This document shows positions 24,643-32,149 of a stretch of DNA of 32,157 nt, piece after piece. Under the pieces are notes generated by a model. The model was given only the letters and a program-made list of their open reading frames with translations, searched no databases and was not told the origin of the DNA. Source of the DNA: Porphyromonadaceae bacterium UBA7180 (GTDB lineage: Bacteria > Bacteroidota > Bacteroidia > Bacteroidales > Muribaculaceae); contig DKVK01000018.1 of the NCBI GenBank assembly GCA_002491165.1, positions 20,011 to 52,167 on the forward strand, in the 5' to 3' direction. Within the stretch, counting starts at the first letter, position 1. Each line of letters starts with the position of its first letter. The position numbers and the translations under genes were made by a program.

Positions 24643-26622
24643 ATGTCGAAAACATCAGCATATATCCTTACGCTCATGGTCCTGCTGTTGCTGCCGTCCT
24701 GCAAGGGACCGAAGCTCACGCAGGCCAACGAGCAGTTTGCCCGCGGCGAATACTTCGACGCCTCGAAGACTTACCGAAAGGTCTACAACTCCCTGACCAA
24801 GAAGGAAGACCGCGAACTGCGCGGCGAAGTGGCCTTCAAGATGGGGGAGTGCTACACGCGCCTTAGTCAGTTTGCCCGCGCCTCGGCCGCCTACCAGAAC
24901 GCCATACGCTACCATTACCCGGACTCCACGGCATACTTCCTGCTGGGGCGCGCCCTCCAGGCCGAAGGCAAGTACCGCGACGCCGTGGAGGCTTACGACA
25001 CCTATCTGGAATGGCAGCCGCAGGACAAGCTCGCCAAGGAGGGTGTGCAGGGTTGCCGCGATGCCATGGAGGCCGCCGACGGCAACAACACGCGCTACGT
25101 GGTGAAGAACGCCAAACTCTTCAACTCGCGCCGCGCCGACTATGCCCCGATGTTCCTCGACAAGAACGCCGACGTGCTCTACTTCACCTCCTCCACCGAA
25201 AAGGCCACCGGCACCGCCAAGAGCGAAATCACCGGCGCCAAGAAAGCCGACATCTTCTACGCCAAGAAGAACGAGCGCGGCGAATGGCAGCGCCCCGAAC
25301 CGGCCGAGGGCGAACTGAACTCCGAGATGGAGGAGGGAATATGCAGCTTCTCGCCCGACGCCTCCACCATGTACCTCACCATGGCGCGCCGCTCCCCGGT
25401 GGCCAACACCACTGTGGAAATATACACTTCGAAGCGCTCCGAGCAGTCGTGGAGCAAGCCGGTGAAGTATGAAATCACCCCCGACACGCTCTCGGCCGTT
25501 GGACATCCGGCAGTAACGCCCGACGGCAAATGGCTCATCTTCTCCTCCGACATGCCGGGCGGATACGGTGGCAAGGACCTCTGGCGCATCAACATAGCCG
25601 ACACCAAAGGGTCGCTCGAAAACCTCGGACCCGACATCAACACCGGGGGTGACGAGGAGTTCCCCTATATGCGCACCGACTCGCTTCTCTACTTCGCCAG
25701 CGACGGCCATCCCGGCTTCGGCGGACTCGACCTCTTCAAGGCGCAGAAACAGCCCGACGGCGGCTGGGCGGTCAGCAATATGGGGAAACCCATTAACAGC
25801 TCCGCGGATGACTTCGGCATCACCTTCGGAAAAGGGGAGGAGGGATTCTTCAGTTCCAACCGCGGCGACGCCCGCGGATTCGACCACATCTACTCCTTCA
25901 TGCTCCCGGACCTGAAAATCACCATCTCCGGTTACGTGCTCGACAAGGATGACGAGCCTATCCCGGATGCCGTGATACGCATCGTGGGCGACGACGGCTC
26001 CATACAGAAGGAAGTCTCGCGTGACGACGGCTCCTTCCGCTTCAACCTGGCACGCGGCGTCAAGTATGTGATGATGGCCGGCGCAAAGGGCTATCTTAAC
26101 GTGAAGGAAGAGTTCGAGAGCGACTCGGCCGAGGAGGACGCCGACTATGCTATAGACTTCGTGCTTGCATCCATCGACAAGCCCAACATGGTGGAGAATA
26201 TCTTCTACGACTTCGACAAGGCTGACCTTCGCCCCGAATCGGTGGAAGCCCTCAACGGCATTGCGCAGATACTGGAAGACAACCCCACGGTGACGCTCGA
26301 AATGGCCAGCCATACCGACCGCCACGGTTCCGAAGAGTACAACATGGACCTTTCGGAGCGTCGCGCCAAGAGCGTTGTGGACTATCTGATTTCCATCGGC
26401 ATACCGGAGTCACGCCTCTCGTGGCATGGCTACGGCAAGACGGTGCCGAAGGCCGTCACCAAGCGCATCAACTCGCAATACCCGCAGTTCCCCGAAGGGA
26501 CGGTGCTCGACGAGCAATACATCGAAACCCTTTCGGAGGAGGACAAGGAGGTCGCCGACCAGGTGAACCGCCGCACCGAGTTCAGCGTAACATCCACCGA
26601 CTACCAGCCCGCTGACCAATGA
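24643..26622 (+). CDS. PorE-like lipoprotein: TPR, beta-propeller, regulatory domain and OmpA domain
   Basis: The 659-aa protein begins with a lipoprotein signal (MSKTSAYILTLMVLLLLPSC, lipid-modified Cys20). TPR-like repeats follow (about 25-150: ANEQFARGEYFDASKTYRK, FARASAAYQNAI, KYRDAVEAYDTYL). Next is a PD40/WD40-type beta-propeller (about 165-425: SFSPDASTMYLT, VTPDGKWLIFSSDMPGGYGGKDLW). A carboxypeptidase-regulatory-like domain lies at about 426-495 (GYVLDKDDEPIPDAVIRI). The C-terminal OmpA peptidoglycan-binding domain lies at about 518-655, with HTDRHGSEEYN..LSERRA. This is the order described for PorE (PG1058) of Porphyromonas gingivalis, which tethers the T9SS machinery to peptidoglycan. 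A role in T9SS is inferred from that order and from the sorting-tail proteins nearby. An upstream in-frame ATG at 24613 lies inside the hairpin and is rejected. Confidence 0.85.
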   Translation: MSKTSAYILTLMVLLLLPSCKGPKLTQANEQFARGEYFDASKTYRKVYNSLTKKEDRELRGEVAFKMGECYTRLSQFARASAAYQNAIRYHYPDSTAYFLLGRALQAEGKYRDAVEAYDTYLEWQPQDKLAKEGVQGCRDAMEAADGNNTRYVVKNAKLFNSRRADYAPMFLDKNADVLYFTSSTEKATGTAKSEITGAKKADIFYAKKNERGEWQRPEPAEGELNSEMEEGICSFSPDASTMYLTMARRSPVANTTVEIYTSKRSEQSWSKPVKYEITPDTLSAVGHPAVTPDGKWLIFSSDMPGGYGGKDLWRINIADTKGSLENLGPDINTGGDEEFPYMRTDSLLYFASDGHPGFGGLDLFKAQKQPDGGWAVSNMGKPINSSADDFGITFGKGEEGFFSSNRGDARGFDHIYSFMLPDLKITISGYVLDKDDEPIPDAVIRIVGDDGSIQKEVSRDDGSFRFNLARGVKYVMMAGAKGYLNVKEEFESDSAEEDADYAIDFVLASIDKPNMVENIFYDFDKADLRPESVEALNGIAQILEDNPTVTLEMASHTDRHGSEEYNMDLSERRAKSVVDYLISIGIPESRLSWHGYGKTVPKAVTKRINSQYPQFPEGTVLDEQYIETLSEEDKEVADQVNRRTEFSVTSTDYQPADQ

Positions 26623-27575
26623 CTCCCGAGAACGAAACCTTCCGCGCCGTGTGCCGCATAGCGCCCTCGCCGCAACCCCTTGACCCCGAGGAGGATGTAC
26701 TGCTGCTCGGCTCCTGTTTCGCTGAAAACATAGGGAGCAGGATGCGGCGCGCCATGCTCCCGGCCACGGTCAATCCTACGGGAATACTTTTCAATCCGGA
26801 ATCCGTCCGCACCGTCATAGAGTTCGCCCTTTCGGGCGAAAAGGTGACGCCGCAGCAGGCCGGCGACCTCTGGTTTTCATGGCTTCTGTCAGGAGATTTC
26901 ACCTGCACCGACCGCGAAACGTTCCAAGAGCAAGCCGACGCCGCCATGCAGCGGCTGCGCACGGGCCTCGCCACAGCCAGAACATTGATAGTCACCTTAG
27001 GAACGGCCATCGTCTACGTCCTGGCCGAGCCCCCTTTCACCGCCGTGGCCAACTGCCACAAACAACCGTCGCGCCTCTTCGTGCGTGACATGCTCACGCC
27101 GCAGGCCATAGCCGCGCCGTGGCACCGCCTCATAGAACGGTTGCGCGTCCTTAATCCCGGGCTACGCATCATCTTCACCGTCTCGCCGGTGCGGCACCTC
27201 AAGGAGGGACAGCACGCCAACACTCTGAGCAAGAGTATACTGCATCTGGCCGTAGACATGCTCACGCACGCGCTTGAGAACGTGGAATACTTCCCCGCCT
27301 ACGAGCTGCTCATCGACGACCTGCGTGATTACCGTTTCTGCACCGAAGACCTGGCGCATCCCACGCCGCAAGCAGCCGACTACATCTTCGCCCGCTTCCG
27401 GGAAACCTACTACAGCGAGGCCTCGCGTCGCCTCCTGAACGAAGCCGAATCGCTGCGCCGGCGCCTTGACCACCGCTTCCTGCACCCCGAAAGCGCCGCA
27501 GCCGCCGACTTCCGCCAAGAAACGGTCCGGCTCCTCGCCGCCTTCCAAGCCGCACATCCACGCCTGGTTTTATAA
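26619..27575 (+). CDS. GSCFA-domain protein
   Basis: The 318-aa protein carries the family name motif GSCFA at residues 31-35 (LLLGSCFAENIG). Other conserved segments follow: ATVNPTGILFNP, VTLGTAIVY, NCHK (a likely family motif), FTVSPVRHLKEG, YFPAYELLIDDLRDYRF and DLAHPTPQAADYI. The family has a GDSL/SGNH-hydrolase-like fold: the Ser of GSCFA would be the nucleophile, and the Asp/His of DLAHP the base pair. That makes an acyl- or acetyl-ester hydrolase plausible; substrates are not known. Its ATG overlaps the stop of the PorE-like gene (ATGA), so they are translationally coupled. There is no signal peptide, so the protein is cytosolic. Confidence 0.9.
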   Translation: MTPENETFRAVCRIAPSPQPLDPEEDVLLLGSCFAENIGSRMRRAMLPATVNPTGILFNPESVRTVIEFALSGEKVTPQQAGDLWFSWLLSGDFTCTDRETFQEQADAAMQRLRTGLATARTLIVTLGTAIVYVLAEPPFTAVANCHKQPSRLFVRDMLTPQAIAAPWHRLIERLRVLNPGLRIIFTVSPVRHLKEGQHANTLSKSILHLAVDMLTHALENVEYFPAYELLIDDLRDYRFCTEDLAHPTPQAADYIFARFRETYYSEASRRLLNEAESLRRRLDHRFLHPESAAAADFRQETVRLLAAFQAAHPRLVL

Positions 27576-27584
27576 CGTTGGCTT

Positions 27585-27602
27585 CCACTGCGCAAGCGGT
27601 GG
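27585..27602. terminator. Short hairpin between convergent genes
   Basis: CCACTGC and GCGGTGG form a 7-bp stem with a GCAA loop (one G-U pair) between the convergent GSCFA gene and the minus-strand gene ending at 27624. There is no U-run, so it is a weak candidate. Confidence 0.3.
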
Positions 27603-27623
27603 CGGGAAGTGTGGCCGACGCCG

Positions 27624-28895
27624 TCAGTTTATCAGGCCCTTGAGCTTCTGGAGGAAGCCTTTCTTCTGCTTTTTGTCGAGATTTTTGTTGGGGTTGCGCA
27701 GCAGGGCGTCGGGCTCGGCGTCGAGGCGGATGGCGTTCGGGTCGATGGCGTTGACGCGCGCCACCAGGTCGGCGATGGCGGGCTGCAACTCCGGTGCCGT
27801 CGCTGCCGTCACTATTCCTATCTCGTCGCCGCGCGGCGGGTCTTTCTCCAGCTTCCTGGCCTCGGCGACGGTGAGGTATTCCTTGTCGGCGATGTAGATT
27901 TCGGCGTATGTGTCGACATAAATCGGTGCGCTTGTGCGGAAGAGGCGTTGCATGTTGCGGCCGCGGCCGGTCGACTCTATATGCACGGCCAGCGACTCCA
28001 CGTTGTCGGGATAGACGGCGCCTTCCTCAACGTCGTCGAGGCGATAGCGCAGCCTGAAGGTGTCGAAGGTCATGTTGGCGGCCGGGAAGCCGGCAAGCGC
28101 GGGAACCCAGCGGTCGAAGTTGTCTTCATTCAGCACGTCGACGTCGACCTGCACCTTGTCGCCGGAGCGTTGCCACACGGAGAGGGGCAGGCGCGCCCCA
28201 AAGATGGTGTCGCGCTGTTGTGTGCGCATCATGATGCCGGCGGGCACGTCGGCGTCGCGGAAGAGCCCCACCCAGTCGGACCACGAGAAGTGCTGTCCGA
28301 AGAAACGGCTCACGCTGTCCAGCCCCTGGCGGTTGGTGAAGCGGTAATATGACTTCGAGGCGAGCACGCGCGGCGACAGCCATCCCTTGTATTTTTTCTT
28401 CACGCCTGCGGCAGGCACCATGAAGTCCACGGTCTTTTCGCGGAAAAGAAGCACCGTGTCGCTGTAAGTGGAGGCGGTGGAGTATTCGCGCACGTAGGCC
28501 ACGAGGTGCTGCACCTGATGCTTGTCAGACTCCACGACTACTTCGGGCAACTGCGCCGTCTTTTCCACAAGCTCCACCCGTCCCTGGAAGCCGCGCGGTA
28601 CTTTTTTGGATGAATAACCCAGCGTGCTGACCGTCAGGGGATAAGCTGTGGCTGGAAAATCGGGTACCACGCCTTTGTCATCGGCCATGCCGAGGGTGCG
28701 CCCGCGGTTGTCGAAAACCGAAACGCCGGCCAGCGGTTCGCCCGAAAGTGAATCGACCACCACCACGATGCGGCTCTGAGCCCCAGCCGGTGCCGCGCCG
28801 AAGGCCGCAGCCAGCAAAACCGCGACAATAGCCGCCGCTCCCCGGCGCCACCGCGCCAAAGAGTACAAAAAACGATGCAAACAATTAACGTCCAT
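27624..28895 (-). CDS. Exported protein with carboxypeptidase-regulatory-like domain
   Basis: The 423-aa protein starts with a long basic signal sequence (RWRRGAAAIVAVLLAAAFG, ending AGAQ). A carboxypeptidase-regulatory-like beta-sandwich follows at about 40-120 (VDSLSGEPLAGVSVFDNRGRTLG, LTVSTLGY), then a link (QLPEVVVESDKHQ) and a ~250-residue beta-rich region (KYKGWLSPRVLASKSYYRF). It ends with a Lys-rich helical tail (KKQKKGFLQKLKGLIN). Proteins with this N-terminal sandwich and E.V.V joint are common in the Bacteroidetes envelope; no enzyme motif is visible. ATG 28895 is chosen over 28964 because the upstream extension is not signal-like. It is convergent with the GSCFA gene. Confidence 0.75.
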   Translation of the reverse strand: MDVNCLHRFLYSLARWRRGAAAIVAVLLAAAFGAAPAGAQSRIVVVVDSLSGEPLAGVSVFDNRGRTLGMADDKGVVPDFPATAYPLTVSTLGYSSKKVPRGFQGRVELVEKTAQLPEVVVESDKHQVQHLVAYVREYSTASTYSDTVLLFREKTVDFMVPAAGVKKKYKGWLSPRVLASKSYYRFTNRQGLDSVSRFFGQHFSWSDWVGLFRDADVPAGIMMRTQQRDTIFGARLPLSVWQRSGDKVQVDVDVLNEDNFDRWVPALAGFPAANMTFDTFRLRYRLDDVEEGAVYPDNVESLAVHIESTGRGRNMQRLFRTSAPIYVDTYAEIYIADKEYLTVAEARKLEKDPPRGDEIGIVTAATAPELQPAIADLVARVNAIDPNAIRLDAEPDALLRNPNKNLDKKQKKGFLQKLKGLIN

Positions 28896-28964
28896 GCTCA
28901 AATAACGTAAGCCGGTGCCCTTTGTGACATATCCGCCGCAAAAAAAGTTTCCACGTTTGTCCAT

Positions 28965-29157
28965 AAAATGCAGTGAAAATAGCGAAAGGTTTCCTCTCCA
29001 TGACGCTATACTGTCTGTCCCTGACCAATAAATCTTCTTATCGGTATTTGCAAAGACAACGCAAAGGCAACGCGAAGGTAATTACAAGGAAAATTAAATT
29101 CACTAAATCAACAACTTAGAAAACTTATTGAAATTTCGAGATATTTTTGCTAAATAT
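28965..29157. other. Gene-poor junction into the AT-rich islet
   Basis: There is no gene here. On the minus strand GCGTTGCCTTTGC and GCGTTGTCTTTGC stand in tandem (about 29049-29078), each resembling a degenerate -7 box (TnnTTTG-like), upstream of the 27624-28895 gene. Composition becomes strongly AT-rich from about 29080. Confidence 0.4.
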
Positions 29158-29189
29158 TTTGGATAATTTCGGGATTTGTTTTAACTTTG
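29157..29189 (+). promoter_or_regulatory. Promoter of the small islet protein gene
   Basis: TAACTTTG (29182-29189) matches the -7 consensus and TTTTG (29157-29161) lies 20 nt upstream. The start codon at 29204 is only about 10 nt from the predicted start site, so the mRNA is nearly leaderless. Confidence 0.7.
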
Positions 29190-29203
29190 CAAAAAAGTAA
29201 TAA

Positions 29204-29596
29204 ATGATGATTACCATAATAAAAACATCCGATTTCAATGTGAAGTTAAAGGCTACAATCCATTCTTCCGGTCGCCTTGGCTTTACAGCGGATACGGCAA
29301 ATAAACTTAATCTTTCGGAACATAAATATATTAAGTTTGCGAAAGATGATGAGGATGAAAATGAGTTATTTATGGTTTTTGTATCTAACGAAGACGATGA
29401 CACGTTCAAAGTAACTCGTTCAGGCAAATATTTTTATCTTCCCACAACGGCAATGTTCCAGTCGTTCGGATACGATTTCAAGAAATTCAACATAATGTTT
29501 GATTTGGTACGCATGTCCGATCTTGACGAGATTGTTAATGGGAAGGTGTACAAACTAAATAAAAGAGTACTTATGAGAAAGACAAAACAAAGTTAA
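29204..29596 (+). CDS. Small protein, possibly two fused AbrB-like halves
   Basis: This 130-aa protein does not match a family I can name. It seems to contain two similar halves, each with the pattern (S)SGR/KxxxLPxxxxxxxxL. The first is ATIHSSGRLGFTADTANKLNLSEHKYIKFA (about 17-46). The second is FKVTRSGKYFYLPTTAMFQSFGYDFKKFNIMFDLV (about 69-103). Both resemble the swapped-hairpin AbrB/SpoVT/MazE fold (IxxxGRIxIPxxxRxxLGLxxGD), which normally works as a dimer; here one chain may hold both halves. If so, it would be a DNA-binding antitoxin or regulator. This is a hypothesis from pattern only. The middle is acidic (KDDEDENE) and the C terminus basic (KLNKRVLMRKTKQ). The gene has its own promoter. 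Confidence 0.6.
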   Translation: MMITIIKTSDFNVKLKATIHSSGRLGFTADTANKLNLSEHKYIKFAKDDEDENELFMVFVSNEDDDTFKVTRSGKYFYLPTTAMFQSFGYDFKKFNIMFDLVRMSDLDEIVNGKVYKLNKRVLMRKTKQS

Positions 29597-29606
29597 AAGA
29601 AAGGGC

Positions 29607-29717
29607 GTAAAAAATCCCGTATTCGGGTACCAGCCGAATACAGGATTCGATGGTGAAATTTTTCCAAATTTTCAAGGCCATTGCCCCGAAAACGTAGGAG
29701 AAATCACTTAGTCAGTG
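29607..29717 (-). ncRNA. Candidate small RNA, ~110 nt, with own promoter and terminator
   Basis: The minus strand holds a complete small transcription unit between two plus-strand genes. The promoter is at 29721-29751. The predicted RNA starts near 29717 with a 5' hairpin (ATCACT/AGTGAT), then GGC-AATG-GCC, then a TGAAAATTT...AAATTTCA hairpin. It ends in a 14-position stem with one mismatch (AATCCTGTATTCGG / CCGAATACGGGATT, 29613-29647) followed by six U's (29614 to 29609). No open reading frame of note is present. Its role is unknown. It is divergent from the DUF4417 operon and its end meets the 3' end of the small islet gene, whose transcript the hairpin could also stop. Confidence 0.6.
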
Positions 29718-29720
29718 ATG

Positions 29721-29751
29721 CAAAGTTAGTGAAATTTAATAACTTACACAA
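29721..29751 (-). promoter_or_regulatory. Promoter of the candidate small RNA
   Basis: On the minus strand TAACTTTG (29728 to 29721) is an exact -7 consensus with TTG (29751 to 29749) exactly 20 nt upstream. No coding gene lies downstream on this strand before the terminator at 29613-29647. Confidence 0.65.
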
Positions 29752-29807
29752 CTTTTTCTCCATAAAAATTTGAAATTAAATATGTTAAACCCATAATAAA
29801 TTTTGTT

Positions 29808-30545
29808 ATGGATGAAAATACAGGGAGGCTCTTCTCCCAAAGGGAATTATTCCGAATGGCTCATGATGCCAACGGAAATTCTTATTTATTGAAGTCAATA
29901 CCTCCTGCTAAACGGCGCAAACAGATGGATGATAACATGCATCTGATGGCAGGTATGGAATTTGAGAAAGGATTCCCAAAACTTAAGCCATATACTGGGA
30001 CCACTGATTTTCATTTAGTGGCATATTCAGATAGAAAGAATTGTCCGAGTCAACTGGCGGCACTTCATTTCTTTCTTGATGATTATCGCTTTAGAAATGC
30101 CGTATGGTACAACCTTGAACGTACTACTTACAGTATTTCTGGATTTAGCCACATGTTTACTCCAGACTTATCACTGTGGTGCAATCTTCAGACAGAATAC
30201 TATAATCTGAAAAACATCTATAGGACCAGATTCGTTGGGGCCTATTGGTCTCTCTGCGGGTTTCATGTTATCCCTACTGCTAGTTGGGGCGGCCTACAAT
30301 CTTTCTCTTATTGCTTCTTAGGTTTGCCTTCAAAAAGCATCATAGCGGTAAGTGCAATGGGTGTAAGAAAAAATGCTGCCGCTTTCGACTTGTGGCTGTA
30401 TGGACTTAATCGTCTGATACTCGAAAAAAGTCCGATTCTGCTGCTAATCTACGGAGAAGAGTTTGATATACCGCAAATAACGACTCCGGTGAAATTTCTT
30501 TCGACTTTTGTAACTAAACATTTTAGAAATGAGAAAAGCAAATGA
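29808..30545 (+). CDS. DUF4417-domain protein
   Basis: The 245-aa protein matches the DUF4417 pattern: ALHFFLDDYRFRNAVWYN, FSHMFTPDLSLWCNLQTE, NIYRTRFVGAYWSLCGFHVIPTASWGG, FCFLGLP-like (YCFLGLPSKSIIAVSAMGV), and a late LLIYG segment. The family is found on phages and mobile elements; its biochemical role is not known to me. There is no signal peptide, so it is cytosolic. It is the first gene of a tightly packed operon: the next start lies 17 nt inside its end. A canonical promoter is not clear; AAATTTTG just before the ATG is one base off. Confidence 0.85.
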   Translation: MDENTGRLFSQRELFRMAHDANGNSYLLKSIPPAKRRKQMDDNMHLMAGMEFEKGFPKLKPYTGTTDFHLVAYSDRKNCPSQLAALHFFLDDYRFRNAVWYNLERTTYSISGFSHMFTPDLSLWCNLQTEYYNLKNIYRTRFVGAYWSLCGFHVIPTASWGGLQSFSYCFLGLPSKSIIAVSAMGVRKNAAAFDLWLYGLNRLILEKSPILLLIYGEEFDIPQITTPVKFLSTFVTKHFRNEKSK

Positions 30546-30912
30546 GCTATGGGATGCAGATAAAGAATTGTTTGCTTTCATGCGAACGCACTGCATCACC
30601 CCCGAAGAATGCAATTTCTTTGAGAATATGCGTTTCAAAGAAGAAAACGAAGTAACACTATCCAACGACCTTATCCTGTCAGAAAATGACAATCCGGATC
30701 AGATTTATATCGTACGGGAAGTTTATGATGAATACATCGTTGGTTGTGCTGAAAACCCTGATCAGGAGTGTCATCTAATGAATCTCTCGGAAGCACTTAA
30801 GGTCAAACTTTCCGATATTGGCGTTAAAGGCAACGCCGAAACTCTGGGAGAATGGCTTCGCTCTATTAACTACAAAGGAGTGTCGTATAACCATAACTAT
30901 GATACAATGTAA
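30529..30912 (+). CDS. Small acidic protein of unknown function
   Basis: This 127-aa protein is rich in Asp/Glu (for example KEENEVTLSNDLILSENDNPDQ) and has no signal peptide or membrane segment. The middle looks like beta-strands (IYIVREVYDEYIVGCAE) and the end helical (LSEALKVKLSDIGVKGNAETLGEWLRS). It overlaps DUF4417 by 17 nt and its stop is one base before the next ATG, so all three proteins are probably made together. I do not recognise a family. An antitoxin- or immunity-like role is a guess from size, acidity and coupling to a basic partner. Confidence 0.65.
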   Translation: MRKANELWDADKELFAFMRTHCITPEECNFFENMRFKEENEVTLSNDLILSENDNPDQIYIVREVYDEYIVGCAENPDQECHLMNLSEALKVKLSDIGVKGNAETLGEWLRSINYKGVSYNHNYDTM

Positions 30913-30913
30913 C

Positions 30914-31354
30914 ATGGGAAATGGACGAATATATCCTTCTGGAGGATTCTATGGATCAAATGCAAAATACAATCGTGTAGGAGACTACCAATATGCAAAT
31001 GGTCTGAGAGGCGCAATCGTCAAACGTAAAGGCGATACTGACGATCATTCTAATCTTCCGCAGTTTGCGAACACTTCTGACATGTATTTCCGTAAGAATG
31101 CCAAAGGTGTTTGCCAAGCTCGTGTGTACATTAATCATGCAACATTCCTAGATTTTGACTGGAGTCATAATCATACAAATAAAGGTGATGGACGCAAGTT
31201 TGAATGTGGCACTATCCATGTGCAAACGTGGAGTCGCAATAGTGACGGCAGTTTTACCCGATTATCGGATGATGCCCGCATGATGAGTAACGAAGAAATC
31301 AAAAAATATGGTCCTCTTATCAGAAAATTCTGTAAAAATGTGAAGTTTCGGTAA
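30914..31354 (+). CDS. Small basic protein of unknown function, His/Cys-containing core
   Basis: The 146-aa protein begins MGNGRIYPSGGFYGSN; ATG 30914 follows the previous stop after one base. An in-frame ATG at 30899 would overlap that gene by 14 nt and is also possible. The chain is rich in Lys/Arg and Gly/Tyr/Asn. Its conserved-looking core is INHATFLDFDWSHNH, then KFECGTIHVQTW, giving His, Asp, His and Cys residues that could bind metal or act as a nuclease-type site. The C-terminal MSNEEIKKYGPLIRKF is helical. There is no signal or membrane segment. Together with the acidic partner it could be a toxin/antidote pair, but nothing in the sequence proves this. Confidence 0.65.
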   Translation: MGNGRIYPSGGFYGSNAKYNRVGDYQYANGLRGAIVKRKGDTDDHSNLPQFANTSDMYFRKNAKGVCQARVYINHATFLDFDWSHNHTNKGDGRKFECGTIHVQTWSRNSDGSFTRLSDDARMMSNEEIKKYGPLIRKFCKNVKFR

Positions 31355-31374
31355 TTGAGAATCTTCTGCTAAAT

Positions 31375-31413
31375 AACATGGTAAAAGTCAATTATGGCTT
31401 TTACCATGTTTCC
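31375..31413. terminator. Bidirectional terminator between convergent genes
   Basis: AACATGGTAAAAG (31375-31387) pairs perfectly over 13 bp with CTTTTACCATGTT (31398-31410), loop TCAATTATGG. TTT follows on the plus strand, ending the DUF4417 operon; on the minus strand ATTT follows, serving the LuxR-type gene. Confidence 0.8.
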
Positions 31414-31426
31414 TTCCCATATTGAT

Positions 31427-32149
31427 TCACTCGAGGTAGCGGCGGAGGAGGTCTTCGAGGGAATCTTTGCGTTCGAGGGAGAAGATGCGGCGCAGGCGGT
31501 AGCGGCTTTTGTGCACGGAGTCGACCGTTATGTTCAGGATGCGGGAGAGCTGGGAGTTGGTGAGTCCGGCGGCAATCAGTTGGGCCAGATGGAGTTGGCT
31601 TTCCGTGAGTTGCGGATAGTCGGCTTTCAGTCGCCGAATGAACCCTCCGCCGGCTTCGGCCTGTACCTTTACGAAGGCTTTGTGCATTTCCTCGTCGCTG
31701 AAATGGCGTGCCAGGATGGCGGAGATTTCGCGTGCAGAGGCGGGGTCGGTCTTCGATGTGCTGTCGAGGAAGCCGGCGAGGTCTTCAACCAGGCTGGTAT
31801 GCTCGTCCATGGCCATGGCGTAAACGCGCAGGCTCTCGTTGGCCGATTTCAGTTTCAGGTCGCTTTCCAGCCTTTCAAGTCGGTGCCGTGCCTCACGCCG
31901 GTGCCACAAAAGCACTATGGTGAAAAGTATCAATACTGCTATTAAAATCATTATCAACGAGCGGTTTAGAATTCTTGCACGGTCGGCCTGCGCGGCGGCG
32001 TTCACGGCACGCACGCGGCTGGCGTTCTCGGCGGCGATGACCGCTTCGGGCGACCGCTCGAGCTGCAGCGAGTCGTTCAGGGCCTCTACGCGCCGCATGG
32101 CAGTGAGGGTGGGGTAGTGTTTCACTGAGTGTGTCTGAGGCGAGTTCAC
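31427..32149 (-). CDS. Membrane-anchored LuxR-type transcriptional regulator, N terminus uncertain
   Basis: The visible 240 aa hold a helical segment (about 15-60, RRVEALNDSLQLERSPEAVIAAEN), a transmembrane helix (about 64-82, SLIMILIAVLILFTIVLLW) and a coiled coil (about 85-105). A C-terminal LuxR/GerE helix-turn-helix follows (about 178-235: LTESQLHLAQLIAAGLTNSQLSRILNITVDSVHKSRYRLRRIF). In Bacteroidales such proteins normally carry tetratricopeptide repeats before the membrane helix. Here the frame opens only at GTG 32149, with TGA directly before it (32150-32152), and the window ends 5 nt later. The gene is therefore either short with a GTG start, or interrupted by a stop with its 5' part outside the window. 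Confidence 0.7.
   Translation of the reverse strand: MNSPQTHSVKHYPTLTAMRRVEALNDSLQLERSPEAVIAAENASRVRAVNAAAQADRARILNRSLIMILIAVLILFTIVLLWHRREARHRLERLESDLKLKSANESLRVYAMAMDEHTSLVEDLAGFLDSTSKTDPASAREISAILARHFSDEEMHKAFVKVQAEAGGGFIRRLKADYPQLTESQLHLAQLIAAGLTNSQLSRILNITVDSVHKSRYRLRRIFSLERKDSLEDLLRRYLE

Noticed and set aside
24655..26325. 556-aa open frame antisense to the PorE-like gene
   Set aside because: The PorE-like protein has four recognisable domains in the correct order; the antisense frame has none.
29607..29717. Retron or tracr-type RNA
   Set aside because: There is no reverse transcriptase, Cas protein or repeat array in the window to support either.
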